Shown here: piece by piece, positions 11,487-24,381 of the stretch
How positions within the stretch are numbered: position 1 is the first letter of the stretch
Layout: each line of letters opens with the position of its first letter
Assembly (NCBI GenBank): GCA_033439685.1
Contig: JAUEDM010000002.1
Location: 2,852,001-2,916,000 of the forward strand
Direction: 5' to 3'
From: Apodospora peruviana
Taxonomy: Eukaryota > Ascomycota > Sordariomycetes > Sordariales > Lasiosphaeriaceae
DNA: 64,000 nucleotides
Notes under the pieces: generated by a model
What the model was told of the DNA's origin: nothing
Seen by the model: the letters and a program-made list of their open reading frames with translations, nothing else
Databases searched by the model: none
Translations under genes and position numbers: made by a program

Positions 11487-14321
11487 CTATCGGCCTTGCT
11501 CCATTGGTCGCGGATTTTGCATAATTTCCTTTACCACCTCGCGAGTGCGCGAGTTATCCTCAAAGCTAACCTTCACCAGATCTATCACCTCGTCCTGCAA
11601 GAAATACAGACTCAGCTCGCTCTCCATCCACAGATATCGCACATCTTTCAGATTACTCTGCAGCACCTCCGATAAGTACTTGAGGCGCAGCCACGAGGGC
11701 GCGTACTGCGCAGTCGTGGGTACTACTTCTTCCCCTTCTCTTTCGTTGCGGCTGCCCGGGGGAAGGAACAAGTCGTCGAGCGCCGTCACCGTGGCAATCA
11801 GATTAGCAATGTTATACGCCTCGTCTTGGCCGATGGAAGGCAGTTCCATGACATCACCGATGATCTTGACTGCCACCGCGTTGGCGAGCGAGCCGACGGC
11901 CTGCTGCCATGCCGAACGGGCGAGGATAGGCTCCCACGCGATAGCCATGGCACGTACCCGCGCCACGGCGGCGGAGACACAGCTTTCGATATCATCCTGG
12001 TGCATGAAGTTCTGCTCACCTTTTTATTATGCCATTTGTGTTAACGGACCAGATGGATTGTGACATAAGGGAATAAGTGAGGGTTTGCTTACCGCCGAGC
12101 ATATCTCTGACAATGGTCTTTTGCATGCTCATCTCGTTGCTATACGCGCGGTTCGCAAAGTTCTGGAGCGATTTGATGTCGTTATCCAGCCGCAACATAT
12201 TCTGTGCCCGCGTGCTGATATCGTCCCGGACTTTCCACGCCGCGGCGAACTCTGCCAGCCGCTCCGACAGGTAGGTCGCGTCGTTGTAGAGAAACATGTT
12301 CCCGGCAATGTCGGGAGCATAGTAGTATGGCGACACCGCACGGAACATGGCTAGTGCGAGAGTCGGCAAGCTGAAAAGGCCTGCCGCTGCTGCGGCCACG
12401 GGACTGTTTGCGTAGTTGTCCTGCGTCAGGGCCGCACCATCTTCAATGATGGCAAATATTAGATCCAAAACCGGTTGTGGCATGGACGTAATATTGTACG
12501 TCTCCTTTATGGTCAGCTCCCTGGTCTGTGGTTGCGGTGCAGATGGTGCGCTTTTAATTATAGCACCGCCAGCTTCCCCTTCCATTTTGTCTTCAGTAGT
12601 TTCGTCTCCCCACCCCCAAGCCGCAGCGGGATCTTCCTCATCGACGTCAGGGTTATTCTGTTTCGGACACTCCTCGGGCTTCTCTCGCTCGCCTGCGTTA
12701 TCATCATTGTCCCAGCCCCAAGCGTCAGCACCATCATCGTCGGCATCATCGTCAGCAGCAGCGGGTGGCGCTTTCAAATTGGCATCCGCTTGCTCTTTTT
12801 CCGCCTCCTCCTCTCCGTCAGACCACGCTGTATCCCAGCCAGGGTTGTCATCGTCGGCCACCGCTCGATTAGAAGCTAAATGTTTGCCTTCCGATTTCGA
12901 CACCATATGCTTTTCAACCCTCTCAACCGGCTTGGATGCGCCAAGACCCTGAGAGAATTTCGACCGGACCGAATCCAAAGCAACTTCTCTTCGTTTGGAA
13001 AGCCACACTCTAGGCGCACCATCTGCCCACTCGTGCAAGTCGCCAAGATTGAAAAGGCCCAGCGATTTCAGGGAACGGAAGAAGCCCTTGGCTGCTGCTA
13101 TGACCTTCTGAAACCTGTCCATCTCGTCAAGAGAGGACGGGACCGCCGAGTCAAGCCAGACCTTTGTAATTTTGGGCATGATTTCGGGCAACAGGACTGA
13201 CGAGATAGTCTCAACCAGATCATGGGGAAGTTTTTGTACCAGGAACGTAAGAATCTTCTCCAGATCGGCTAGTAATGACTCGATGGAGTTGTCCGTTGAT
13301 CCTCGTAGTTCTAATATGCTCTAACGTCCGGTGTTACTAATATGTTTAAAAGAAAACGAGAGGTGATACTTACATCCTCTATGTGGACAGTGGGCAATGT
13401 ATCTTGAGCAATGTCCATCCTCGGAATCAGGATGGTGTTGTTGATATCATGCCAAAGCTGGGCAGCGCGTTCATCAGCCTCCTTGTACGCCTTGAGGCCG
13501 ATTACGGCGTCCGAGAGACTCATTGGCTCATCTAGTCCAGTCAGGTTTATTAATTCTGCGATTGCGTCTGATCACATTTACATACCTTCTCGAGTATCAC
13601 TTATTGACACTTTACGACCCTCGACATCAACATGGATAAGGGCTTTCCAAACACGGTCAAACACCACATGCACGCTTGATTTAAGTTCGAATGCCCTAAT
13701 GTCGAGGAGCTTGAGAGCTCGACAGGACTTGCTCACCGGGATCGCGTCGAGCTTGTTCCAAGATTCTGCGGGAGGTTAGTAACTTGACTAAGCCCGCAAA
13801 GCAGAGCAAAGAAAACAGCATGTGGCCGGCTCACTTTCTAGTAGATGCAACGCATCCAGAATACGCCGTTCATCTCGTGCCTGCTCCACCTCATCCAGTA
13901 TCTGGTTCACCCCCTTGATGCCCCTCAGCGCATCCTGTACCTGTGAATTGTAGTTAAGCTCGCGTACGAGAAAGGCGGCCTTTGCTTCGGCGTCTGCGAT
14001 CGTTTTCCCGGACGCGGCCGGGGCTTCTGCCTTGTTTAGGATGTCGTTGGCGAGGACTTTGGACCGAAGGATGTCGTCTTGCACGGACTGCGCATTTGTC
14101 TTCCATGACCGGACATCATCGGCGGTTTCTTTGTTGATGGTGTGTATCTCGGCCTGGAGCTTGGCCTTTGCTTCGGCAAGCGCCTCGATGGCTGGGGGAA
14201 GGGCGCTGGCACCGACGAGAAGGGATGACACTTTCTCCTCAGGAAACGCCCCGTGAAGAGAAAAGTCGACAAGAGCGTGGGCAATCTGCCCTACCGGCAT
14301 GGCCTCAAGAGCGAAAGCCAT
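11487..14321 (-). CDS. ZW10/Dsl1-family tethering protein
   Basis: The family acts in Golgi-to-ER vesicle tethering (Dsl1/NRZ complex); in animals ZW10 also serves at kinetochores. Five exons give 861 aa: 14321-13835, 13765-13586, 13531-13374, 13320-12093 and 12019-11487. Introns have GT donors, and the first has a TACTAAC branch. The N-terminal half is helical (AKAKLQAEIHTINKE...). The middle (residues about 420-530) is acidic with tryptophans: GWDTAW, DAWGWDND and AAWGWGDE. The C-terminal part matches ZW10: ...AWEPIL...W...MGSLANAV-like helix, then YAPSWLRLKYLSEVLQSNL. Acidic tryptophan motifs are how yeast Dsl1 binds COPI, so a trafficking role is more likely than a purely kinetochore one. 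The start is the only upstream in-frame ATG (MAFALEAMPVGQ). Confidence 0.87.
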
Positions 14322-16228
14322 GGTGGTTGAGGGTGTGTGAGTGTCGGTGCATTCAGACTGGTGATGGAGCTAAGGTGCTGTAGGTAAGGCGGACGGTGAC
14401 GTCGGCCTCCCCGTCCAGTTTGTCGCAGCTTGCAGCTAGAATGCGCACAGCTGCTGAATGGGTCGATTGCTTCCCTGGCACTCTGGCTATGGCTTGGACG
14501 AAATATAAATACGCACGAAGTCTAGCTGTCAGTGAGGCAGTCGTGCGTTCTGTGTAACTAGTTGGAACGGAGTTGCCAAACTTTGTCCAGGTCAAGGTAG
14601 CCTGGGTCGTTGAGGTGCCCGGTTTGTTAGAATTTGGGCCACCTGGAGCTTTTCGGAGCTCCAGCTTGGGTAATTCCCAATCCCGACTGCCCTGGGCAAC
14701 CCGACCTGCGGCGACCAAGGTTCTTTCCAGGCTTCAACAGGGGCCCTGACGTCCACATCGCGGGGCATCTGCCCCTTGTGTAGAGGCACGTCGGAGCCAA
14801 TCGGAGTCCGGCTCGGCTGCCCGAGCAACTACCTAGGTAGGCCCCGCCGACGGCCTAACGGATTTGCCGTCTGCAAGCCCCACGATCGAGGCCGCGAAAC
14901 GGGATTCACCTTCCTTATTACCTCTCACTCGTCGGCAAGTCAGTGTGACACGCAAGAGAGCAGCAGAGAAGCAGCACACTTCAAGTCCCTAGGTAGGTAA
15001 GGAAGGTGCAGGTGCGGGTTCACACACCACACTCACACGGCATCCCGGACGAGAAGACTTTCCTTAATTCAGTTTTCGTCCAAATATCGACTAACCGTGG
15101 GTCATTCAGTCTCGCCAGCCAGTGACAAGTCATTCCTCAGGCCTATTATCTTAGCTTTCCCGACATTGGATCTGGACAAGGTGCAGCGCAGCAAGTGTCA
15201 GGCAACAAGTTGAGTGCGTTCCGTAACTTAAAGCTCAACTATCTTCCATCTTTCTCCTGCTCTGCACTCCTCCGCTCTCTGTTGTCTTCTCTTCTTTCTC
15301 CGGTTTCCGCATCGCACATCTTCTGCCACGTCTCCTTCCGCAGATTTCACAACTCGGCGAGGGGCAACGGATTCTGACTACCGATTGTTTGGTGTTGTAC
15401 TGTACTCCCACCTGCCTTCGGCCAGTTGCTTACCTGTGGTAACCTGGAATCCGTCGACAGTCACACTGCTTAGACCTTGAGCAATCTTCTACAGGCTCGT
15501 CCTAGGCTATTCCCCAGTCCGCACTGCTGGGAACTAGCCAACACGCCTCATTGGCCTCTTCTCCTGAGCCAGGCAGCTAAACACCCCTTCTCTCTTGGCT
15601 GCCTGCATCTGCTAAGCCGGTATGTATGTCAGCAATAAGACCGTTGGGAGAAGGAGAGACACCCCCAAAAAACCAAGCACAAACCCCTTTCTTTATCACT
15701 CCTTATCAGCGGAACACATGCCCTCCCCTACCTCAACACCAAATGTCAGATTGAATAATAATCGGGCATCTCCCTGCTGTCTTCCATTTAGCTCCGGACA
15801 GCTGTCTTGCTCAAGCTCCTCGACAAGATGGCGGGGCCGGGGACTTCTATATCGCGGCCGATGCTTTATGGAGCTGTAACTGCTCTGTTTGCTGTTGTCC
15901 TGTTCCAGCTCAACTCTGATGGCCGGTATGCGTTGAAATAAACATCCCTGAGAAAATCTTCCTTACAGTTGTTCCGTTTGGCAGACACATGCCATAGACA
16001 AGCCAATCCTCGACTAGCATACTGACAGCAGTGCTCACAAGTTGGACCACCAGACGTCTCTCCTCAGCTGTTTTTCCCCCAGAACATTAAATTATACCTT
16101 TCCCCCTGATTTTCCCTTGATGAGCATGTTACTTTGTTAACCATCCACCTCACTCTTTTCCGGGTCGTTGCTGATCATCGCATTCTAGCTCTCTTTGGAC
16201 CTTCCTCCAATCTCCGCGCACGCCAGAG
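14322..16228. other. Divergent promoter region, 1.9 kb
   Basis: This lies between the ZW10-like gene and the M16 peptidase gene. It has ACCTAGGTAG (14831-14840) and CCTAGGTAGGTAA (14988-15000). The last 900 bases are pyrimidine-rich, like a long 5' leader of the peptidase gene. A possible leader donor, CCG|GTATGT, lies at 15620, but no acceptor is convincing. I see no gene. Confidence 0.5.
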
Positions 16229-19200
16229 ATGCCTTCACAAGTACTGAAGCCGCGGTTCCGCAAGGTTCAAACCTTCCAAACCAACTATGCCCCAGCTGTC
16301 ATTACGCAGTATGAGTCAGAGAGGAGCGGCATGCAGGTCGTTGTGGCCGACCGCAAGGGGCCCAAGATCAACGGCTACTTCACTCTTGCCACAGAGATCT
16401 TCGACGACTCGGGTGCACCGCACACTCTAGAGCATCTTGTCTTCATGGGCTCCAAGAACTACCGGTACAAAGGTCTTCTAGACAAGCTGGCAGGGCGAGC
16501 CTACTCCAACACAAATGCCTGGACGGCCGTTGACCATACTGCCTACACGTTGGAGACAGCTGGCTGGGATGGCTTCGCCCAGATTCTCCCCGTCTATCTC
16601 GAGCATGTAATCGTCCCTAATATCACCGACGACGCATGCGTGACCGAAGTTCACCATGTCGATGGCGAAGGAAATGACGCTGGCGTGGTCTATTCCGAAA
16701 TGCAAGCTCTCCAATACAGCAGTTCCGAGCTTATGGATTTGAGGGCTCGTCGTCTCCTCTACCCGGAAAATATTGGGTTCAGATATGAAACTGGTGGCAT
16801 GATGGAGGCCCTCCGAGTTTTGACTCCGGAGAGAATTCGGGCTTTCCACAAGGCCATGTATCAGCCGCGAAACCTGGTTATCGTCATAGTTGGCGAGGCG
16901 GATCACGAAAACCTCTTGCAGATCCTGGATGAGTTTGAAGAGAGCATCAAAGACATCATTTCACCATTGGATGACGATTTCAAGCGCCCGTTTGTTGATT
17001 CACCCCAACCTCCTCCCCTGAAGGAGACAACTGTCGAGACTGTCGAGTTTCCAGAAGAAGATGAGTCCACTGGCGAGATTCTTGTGGCTTTCTTTGGCCC
17101 GGATTGCAACGATCAGGTACAGATCACAGCGATGGGTATCCTGATAACCTATTTGTGCGGCTCTTCTGTTTCTGTGATTGAAAACATCATGGTGGAGAGG
17201 GAGGAATTGGCAAGCTCGGTGTCGGGTTGGTGGGATGCCCGACCAAATTCTGTTATTTGGTTCCAACCCGCCGGCGTCGAAACCGAGAAGCTCGCTTTCG
17301 TCGAGCAGCGTTTTATTTCCCTTCTGAAGGAAGTTGCCTCGAAACCGCTTGATATGGCATACATGACAGAGTGTATTCAGCGCGACCGACGACAAGTCAA
17401 GTTCCAAGCCGAAGGCTCTGAGGGATTCTATTCTAACAACATAATCACCGATTACTTGTTTGGAAAGCGTGACGGCTCCACCCTGGCGGAACTCCAGTGT
17501 CTAAAGGAGTACGATGTACTCGAGGCATGGGGTGACAAAGAGTGGCGCGCGTTCCTGACGAAATGGCTGTCAGATGCACACCATGTATCGATTCTAGGCA
17601 AGCCATCAATGAAGCTTGCCACAAGCCTCAAGGAAGCCGAGGAGGCTCGTATTGCCAGGAGAAAGGAAGCACTCGGAGAGGATGGCCTCCAGGAGCTGAA
17701 AGTGAGGCTCGAGATTGCCAAGAATAATAATGAGAAGCCGATCCCTCCAGGGATTCTGGACCAGTGGCCCGTTCCCGACACATCGTCCATCCATTTCATT
17801 GAGTCCGCTACTGCAAGATCGGGTAAGGCACGTATTCTTGGGGCTTCTGTTAATTCCGCCCAGAAGGTCATCGACGCGGCGCCCCAGGGCCTGCCTCTAT
17901 TTATCCAATTTGAGGACGTCCCTACCAACTTTGTGCATCTCACCATCCATATCGGAACATCGGAGACTCCCGCCAAGTACAAACCTCTTCTCCCTCTGTT
18001 TGCCGATAACTTTTACAACACGCCTGTGGTGCGAGATGGGAAGCAGATGGAGTTCGAGGATGTTGTCAAGCAGCTCGAGAAAGACACCATAAGCTACCAG
18101 ATCAACGGAGCTGGTCGTGTTGGTGACTACGAGGGCATGACAATTCAGTTTCAGGTCGAGCCGGACAAGTATTCTACCATGATCAGCTGGCTGCGGACCT
18201 TGATGTTCGACACCGTGTTCGACCCCGTTCGTATCAAGGCGGCCATCGTCAAGGCGCTCGCAGACATCCCAGAGGCCAAGCGAGACGGACGCTCCATGGC
18301 TCAAGAGATCGATACCGGTATTCACATGCGACCCGAGTCGAACCTGGTGGCAAGACGGACACTCGTCAAGGCCGTGTATCTCCGCCGTCTGAAGAAGCTG
18401 CTCGAGAAGGAGCCCGAGACCGTGATTTCCTGGTTTGACGATCTCCGTCGCAGCCTCTTCACGTTCCAGAATCTTCGTGTTCTTGTTACTGCCGATGTAG
18501 CTAAGCTCGCCAACCCAGTCGCAGCTTGGGACGCCCTTACCTCAGCTCCGCATATGGATCCCACCAAGGATATTCTCCCCATCACCAAGCCCTACGCAAT
18601 GCTCAACGACGAGGGCAACGCCCCAGGATCGTTTGGCAGCGTTATCATCCCCATGACCACCCTCGACAGCTCCTACAGCGTCAGCACCGCCACCGGCCTC
18701 AAATCTTTTGCCGACCCGCGGCTGCCCGCCTATCTGGTCGCGCTCGGCTATCTCGAGGCCGTAGAAGGCCCGCTCTGGAACGCCGTGCGCGGAAACGGAT
18801 TGGCCTACGGCGTCTCCTTCACCCGCGAGGTCGACGGCGGTTTTATCCAGTACCGCGTGTACCGCTCGCCGGACGCCAGCAAAGCTATCGAGGCGAGCCG
18901 CGCGACCGTCTCAAGGCTTGCTTCCGGCAAGGACCCGCTCGACCGCCATCTTGTCGAGGGCGCCGTCAGCGGCATTGTTCTGGCCGCTGCCGACGAGCAA
19001 GCCACTATGGCGGCTGCCGCGCAGCAGAATTTTCTTCTCGGCGTGATTCGTGGCCTGGAACCAGATTGGAATCGTAAGATTCTGGCGCGTGTCAGGGAGG
19101 TGACTGATGACGAGATCCGTGCCGCCATGACGGAAATTGTGCTGCCCGTGTTTGAGCCGGGCAAAAGCAATGTTGTCGTTACTTGTGCGCCTATCATGGA

Positions 19201-19450
19201 GGAGGTAAGTAATCGGGTGATAAAGCGCCCCCTTTTTTCTTCTTTTAAGGGGCTGGGTAACTAACAAGTTAAATAGAGCATGGTCAAAGCCCTGTCTGAG
19301 ATGGGCTACAAGACGCAGGTCCAACCACTTTCGCATTTTTACGACGACTACGGTTTGAAGGCGGACGAGGACGAGGGTAATGATGATGAGGATGAGGATG
19401 ATGACAGCGAGGAGGAGTCGGACGGTAGCGATGAGGATATGGAGGACTAG
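16229..19450 (+). CDS. M16-family metallopeptidase (insulinase-like, Sdd3/YOL098C type)
   Basis: This is a large cytosolic-looking M16 zinc peptidase. Exon 1 is 16229-19204 and exon 2 is 19277-19450, giving 1049 aa; the intron has a GTAAGT donor and a TAACTAAC branch ending in AATAG. The inverted zinc motif HTLEH is at residues 65-69, and the third ligand is probably Glu157 in VVYSEMQ. The motif and the M16C-like length (about 1000 aa) point to a single-chain clamshell enzyme. The second exon encodes the final 57 residues, ending in a run of Asp/Glu. There is no clear mitochondrial presequence, unlike Cym1 at 27124-30227. The substrate is unknown. Codon use in the last kilobase of exon 1 is noticeably more GC-rich than at the start. 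Confidence 0.92.
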
Positions 19451-20275
19451 ACTAGACACCTCTTTCCGTCTGTGTAATTCTCAATTTTTGGGTTCATTCA
19501 TGCTCCCCCCGAACCAGGACACGGGAAGAGAACAAAAAGGGATAAATGTCGCACCATTGATCGGTTAACGATATTCTGTTTAATTTTGCTAGTGACAGGC
19601 AAGTAAGCATGAAGGCTATTGTGGAAGGCTCTCTGAATTAGTTAAATGGAACTCATATGTGATACACCAACAGATATGTCGTGGTTTTGTTACATATGCG
19701 TTGCAGACCCCTTTTAATTCCCTATGGTTCATGAATTATCACTGTCCCTGTATATTTACTGAATAAAATCGAGGCATACCGTAATAGGAAGGGCTAGGTT
19801 AGCCCCGATATACAGTCTTCCAATGGCCCAGGGGGGTATCACGATTATATGAAACTACCTAGTTGCCTAAGTTACTCTGGGAAAACAGCGAAAGACAACC
19901 AGACAGCCTTAGCAGGAGAAAATATAGGTCATGTACGGCTCAGGCAAAGACAGGAACAGAGAGAGCCTTCTTTTCCCCCAAACCCAGTTACACCCTTTCC
20001 CTGCCTTGCTCTTAGCTCCAGCGATGAAATGAGATGTGCGAGCCAACCAACCAAGGCAACCATCATATACATACATCATCCGACTAAATATAACATCAAT
20101 CATAATTTCCCAGACGACCCTGAAAAGACACAGCCAATTGATATCAAGCCCGTGTTTCTACACCTTGGGTTGCAAGGTGGACAAACAGAGAACAGCCTTG
20201 CGGTATCAATGTGTATAAGTAATGCAACCAAGCGGACGTAAATATATAGAATATTTCCAGCGCGTGAGGCGGAGT
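19451..20275. other. Convergent intergenic region
   Basis: This is AT-rich 3' flank of the M16 peptidase and the PRPP synthetase genes. No open frame here resembles a protein, and I see nothing else. Confidence 0.55.
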
Positions 20276-21756
20276 TCAGTCATACTGAAACAACACACTG
20301 ATCGACTCGCCGTGGTGCACGCGGCGGATGGCCTCGGCAAAGAGCAGCGAAATGTCCAGCACCTCGAGTTTGGGACACAGCGCGCGGTGCTGGTCCTGGC
20401 ACACCGTGTTAGTCACCACGACGCGGTCCAAGGCTGAGGCGTTGATCCTTGCAATGGCGTCGCCGCTGAAGATGCCGTGGGTAAGCAGCGCGTAAACCTT
20501 GTCGGCGCCCTCGCGCTTGAGCAGTTTCGCCGCGCGCGTGATGGTATTGCCGGTGTCGATCAGGTCGTCGATTAGGATGCACACGCGGTTGGAGACGTCG
20601 CCGACCAGCATCATGGTTGCCTTTTGGCGCTCGGTGAAATGGGTTGGACGTCGTTCTTGTTGAGAAAAAAAAAGAGTTAGCTAACTACGGACGTACCTAA
20701 TATAACCATTACCTGGCCAGAACAGGATTGATTTATACCTTTGTGGATGAGAGCAAAGGCAAGCCCGAGAGAGTCGGCAATCGCAGTAGCACGTTTCGCG
20801 CCGCCCGCGTCCGGGCTGACAATCACGGCATCCCGGTAGTTCTCAATGTTGTGCTGGATGTAGCCCTTCAACAGCTTTCTGCCGTAAAGGTTATCGACTG
20901 TATGACACTGGTCAGCATTCGACTTTGCGAAGCCAAAACATACAAACGGATAAAACAAACCAGGAATGTCAAAGAAGCCTTGGTAGGTGCTCTCGTGAAG
21001 ATCGCAGGTAACCACCCGATCAGCACCAGCACAGGTCAGCAGATCGGCCACCAAGGACCCTGCCTGGGCCATCCACTGCTTATAGCCCGCTTTGGTCTGG
21101 AGGGCCATCGCAAGCGACGGGTTCTCGTAGTCGTGCGTGGTGAAATGGATTTGGTTCTGGTGCGTGCCCGACCCGTTGGTCATTGGGAGCACTACCATCG
21201 GGGCCGTCGAGCCGGGAGCACCGGCCGGTAGATCCTTTTCATTATTGCCCTGACTGGACAGCGAAGCCGTAACCATCATATCAGCGATGTCGACCCCATT
21301 ACCGAACGCCGCAGTCCGGGGGATGCTCGGCCCTGGAGTCGCCGGCACGCTCTCAAACGTATAGTCCGTTCTAGCACTAGCGCCCGCGCCGGGTGGCGGC
21401 CGGGCGGACAGCGGCGCGCCGGCCTTGGTGTAGGGCAGGTCCGGCTGGCGCGAGTAGGGGAAGAGCGGCAGGACGGCGGTGACACGCTGGGCGGAGCCCA
21501 TCTTGCAGGCCGAGATCATGATGCAGAGCTCGATGAAGTAGTCGTTAACGCGGTCGCTGACGGACCCGCCGACCCCGAACGATTGGATGATATAGACGTC
21601 CTTGCCGCGGACTGAGTCCTGGATCTCGCACCGTGTTTCGCCGGACGAGAACTTGGACAGCACGCGGTTCGCCGGTGGCACGCCCAGGAACTCGCACACG
21701 TTCTCGACGAAGCGTGGGTGCGAGTTGCCGCCCAGTACGACGATATTGCGCACCAT
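20276..21756 (-). CDS. Ribose-phosphate pyrophosphokinase (PRPP synthetase) with internal insert
   Basis: The enzyme makes PRPP from ribose-5-phosphate and ATP for nucleotide, histidine and tryptophan synthesis. Three exons give 444 aa: 21756-20961, 20897-20739 and 20655-20276. Joins restore FDIP/VDNLYG and IHK/ERRPTH, which are conserved family sequences. The first donor, GTTTGT, is unusual. Family landmarks are NSHP near the start, SGET, CDLHE, SPDAGGAKR and the PRPP loop LIDDLIDTGNT. An insert of roughly 120 residues (nt about 21435-21070), rich in Ala, Pro, Gly and Ser, interrupts the region of the flexible loop after FPYSRQ. Inserts of this kind occur in fungal Prs1/Prs5-type subunits, which act in hetero-oligomers. 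Start chosen: MVRNIVVLGGNSHP at 21756; an in-frame ATG at 21822 would add 22 residues. Confidence 0.93.
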
Positions 21757-22857
21757 CTTTCTTTGCGTGACGTGGTCCGGCGATCGATGCGTCTTCCTGT
21801 CTGTTCCTCGTTCGACAGTCAAGTCGACGATAATGTCTTGAACCAGATAGAAAAGTAATGCCGCTAATCTTTCTGACGAGCAAGCAGATATCAGATGAAA
21901 AGGCTGAAGCAGGCAAGACAGCCCGACGACCTATCGAGTTAAAGTCAGGCTCTAATGCCTCACTTGCAACAATCAGTCCCCTGCCATTTGACTCGATAGG
22001 CAAGCCAACTCAGCTAAGGGTACCTAGGTAGTAAGTTTCTTAGGTCAGAAAAAGTCGTCGAGGTTCATTCCTGCTCGTTTCGGGCACACAATCTCAGCAG
22101 CATTCAGGTTTGGTTATCGTCTTCCAATTGCTTGATGCTCGGTAGCTATGGTACCTGGTAGTTACGAGCGACGTTGATTGGAAGGTGGTGTATCGCGGAT
22201 GTGGAACTGGAAGGCCGGCCGCTGCTGAACAAGCTGCACGTGTTAACAATATCGCCTCCTTGGGGCACTGTACTGCACAGTACCGTCCACGTTACAATGT
22301 ACGGAATACCTGGCTTACGGATTTCACGTTTAGGTACCTGGTACTCCGTACAGCGCTCCCATTTCACCGATCATCGGATATCCGTACAGCCGACGCCAAA
22401 CGAAACCCGAGGGGTTGGAAGGTGGCGGACGATCAACCAAAGCTTCGGGAAGCTCCGAGCAGAATCACCGCCAAGAATGTGTCGCAGACGTCACCCTCTA
22501 CAGGTTAAAGTAGGTAAATATCGATCTGAAACGTCGACCTGAAGCTCTGGAGGAACATGACACCAAACATATAAGATTCAGGAGTTACCAAGTTGATACC
22601 AGATATGTGTATTCATAAAGCATCCATCTACAAACCTATGTCTCGAGGTAGTTACTCTGTGAGCACTCCAGAAAAAAAATCAAGTACCAAATGTACTGCG
22701 ATGTTCTATAATCAACGTCCGCACAAAGTGAAGTGAAGTGTTCATCTGTTCATAATCAACCAAACCACCACCACCAGATCCTGAACGACATGAACGGGCC
22801 AAAGACGATGGACGAGGACTCCTCAGGCCCATCTCTTTGCTATTCCGCTCAAAACTC
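21757..22857. other. PRPP synthetase promoter and ODC 3' flank
   Basis: This 1.1 kb contains TACCTAGGTA (22021-22030) and GTACTCCGTA (22341-22350), both recurrent motifs in this window. Around 22260-22290 there is a near-palindrome, GTACTGCACAGTAC. No gene seen. Confidence 0.5.
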
Positions 22858-24381
22858 TTAGTGCATCCCCAACAAAGCTTTTGCACCTGGCTCGCTGCAA
22901 ACGTAGATGACATCGTGCTCATTCGAGAAACCGTTGAACGTAGTAGCCGAGCACTTGGTATAAGCGCCCATGTCCTCGAAGTACAGCCAGTCACCCACAT
23001 CCAGCACGAGGCTGAACCGGATGCTCTGAGTGATGCGGTCAATCCCGTCGCAAGTCGGGCCCCAGATGCTGTACTCGACCCCTCCGGTCGGCGACGACAG
23101 CCCCTCGGCTGCGGGGGTGTCGTACAGGGTTCGACCTCCGACACGCAGTGCCTTAGCCACCGGGTTCTGGTGGTCAAACATAATGCTGCTGAAATTTCCA
23201 TACAGTCCGTCGTTGACATAAAGCATGTAGCTGGCATCACCGCTGGGGGTGTGGCGGTCATTGATGGCCATCACGGCACCGCCGTTGCTCTCGGAGATGG
23301 GCTGTGGCATGTCCGCAATAGTTCGGCGGGCAATGATGTTGCAAGCAAGCGTGTACGCTGAAGAGGCGTAATAGCGCCCTGGTTCGGCGATCAGGTTGAT
23401 TCCCGAATGGGCGGGGAAGTAGTCGTCGAGGGCAGCACGCAGTACGCCGGCCATCTCCTCGAAAGTATCGTCGCTGCAGAACCCGCCTCCGACGTCAAGT
23501 GTCTTGAGGTGGAATCCGTAGGCCGCAGCCTGCTGGAAGACGACGTGCGCGTCCTGCACAGCCTTCAGGAAAGCACCAGGATCTGAGGCACCGGAACCAA
23601 CGTGGAAGCTGACGCCCACCACGTTCAACCCCAGCTCGTGGGCCAGGGCCAAAAGTCCATCGGTCGAGTCGAGGGAAGCGCCAAACTTGAGGCTCAGGCG
23701 ACACAGGGAGGACGAGTCGTCGGTGAGAATGCGTAAAAAGAGCTCCGCGTCGGGGAACAGGCGGGCAATCTTGCGGAGCTCGTCGGCGTTGTCAAAGGTC
23801 ATTTGGCGAACGCCATGGCTGGCAACATAGCGCACGTACGAGTTGGTCTTACACGGCTGGGCATAGATGATTCGGGACGGGTCCACGCCCATGCGCAAGA
23901 CCTGCTCGATCTCGGCCTTGGAGGCACAGTCGAAGCCTGTGCCCAGGGCGGCAAGCAGCTCCAAGAGCTTTTGGTCGGGGTTGCACTTCACAGCTGCAGC
24001 GCATGTTAGCAAAGTTTTCGGTTTCCGCTTTGGATAATGACGGGCCTGTTACGCACCATAGAATGGCTTGACGCGAGGGAGGTTCAACTTCCAACGCAGA
24101 TGCTGGCGATAGACCTCGCCCAGGTCGGCCACAAAAAAGGTGTCTTCATCTCCCGGCTCGCAGAATTCATGGTCAATCTTCTCAACACGCTGGTGGAGCG
24201 CATTGCCGATCAGTTCTTTGGCTGAAGGCCCAACCGGATCTTGTCCGCCATGATGATGGTGATTGTCGTGGTGTTCGTGAAAGCCACTGTTAGTGGACCT
24301 CTTCAAGAAGACATGATTATTAGTATAATCAATATAGTCAAGTGAGGCAAAGCGATCCGAAACGATGGTTGGCATCACCAT
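22858..24381 (-). CDS. spe-1: Ornithine decarboxylase
   Basis: This PLP enzyme converts ornithine to putrescine, the committed step of polyamine synthesis. Exon 1 is 24381-24057 and exon 2 is 23993-22858, giving 486 aa. The 63-nt intron (GTGCGT...GCTAAC...GCTGCAG) splits the PLP site, and joining restores KPFYAVKCNPD with Lys111 as the Schiff-base lysine. Other landmarks are VSFHVGSG, LDVGGGF, the AEPGRYY phosphate-binding region and WGPTCDGID with the catalytic Cys423. The N-terminus has a His-rich run (HEHHDNHHHHGG) that looks nonconserved. Splitting the active-site lysine region by an intron means neither exon alone could be functional. The upstream leader appears long and spliced (separate entry). 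I see no antizyme gene in the window. Confidence 0.96.
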
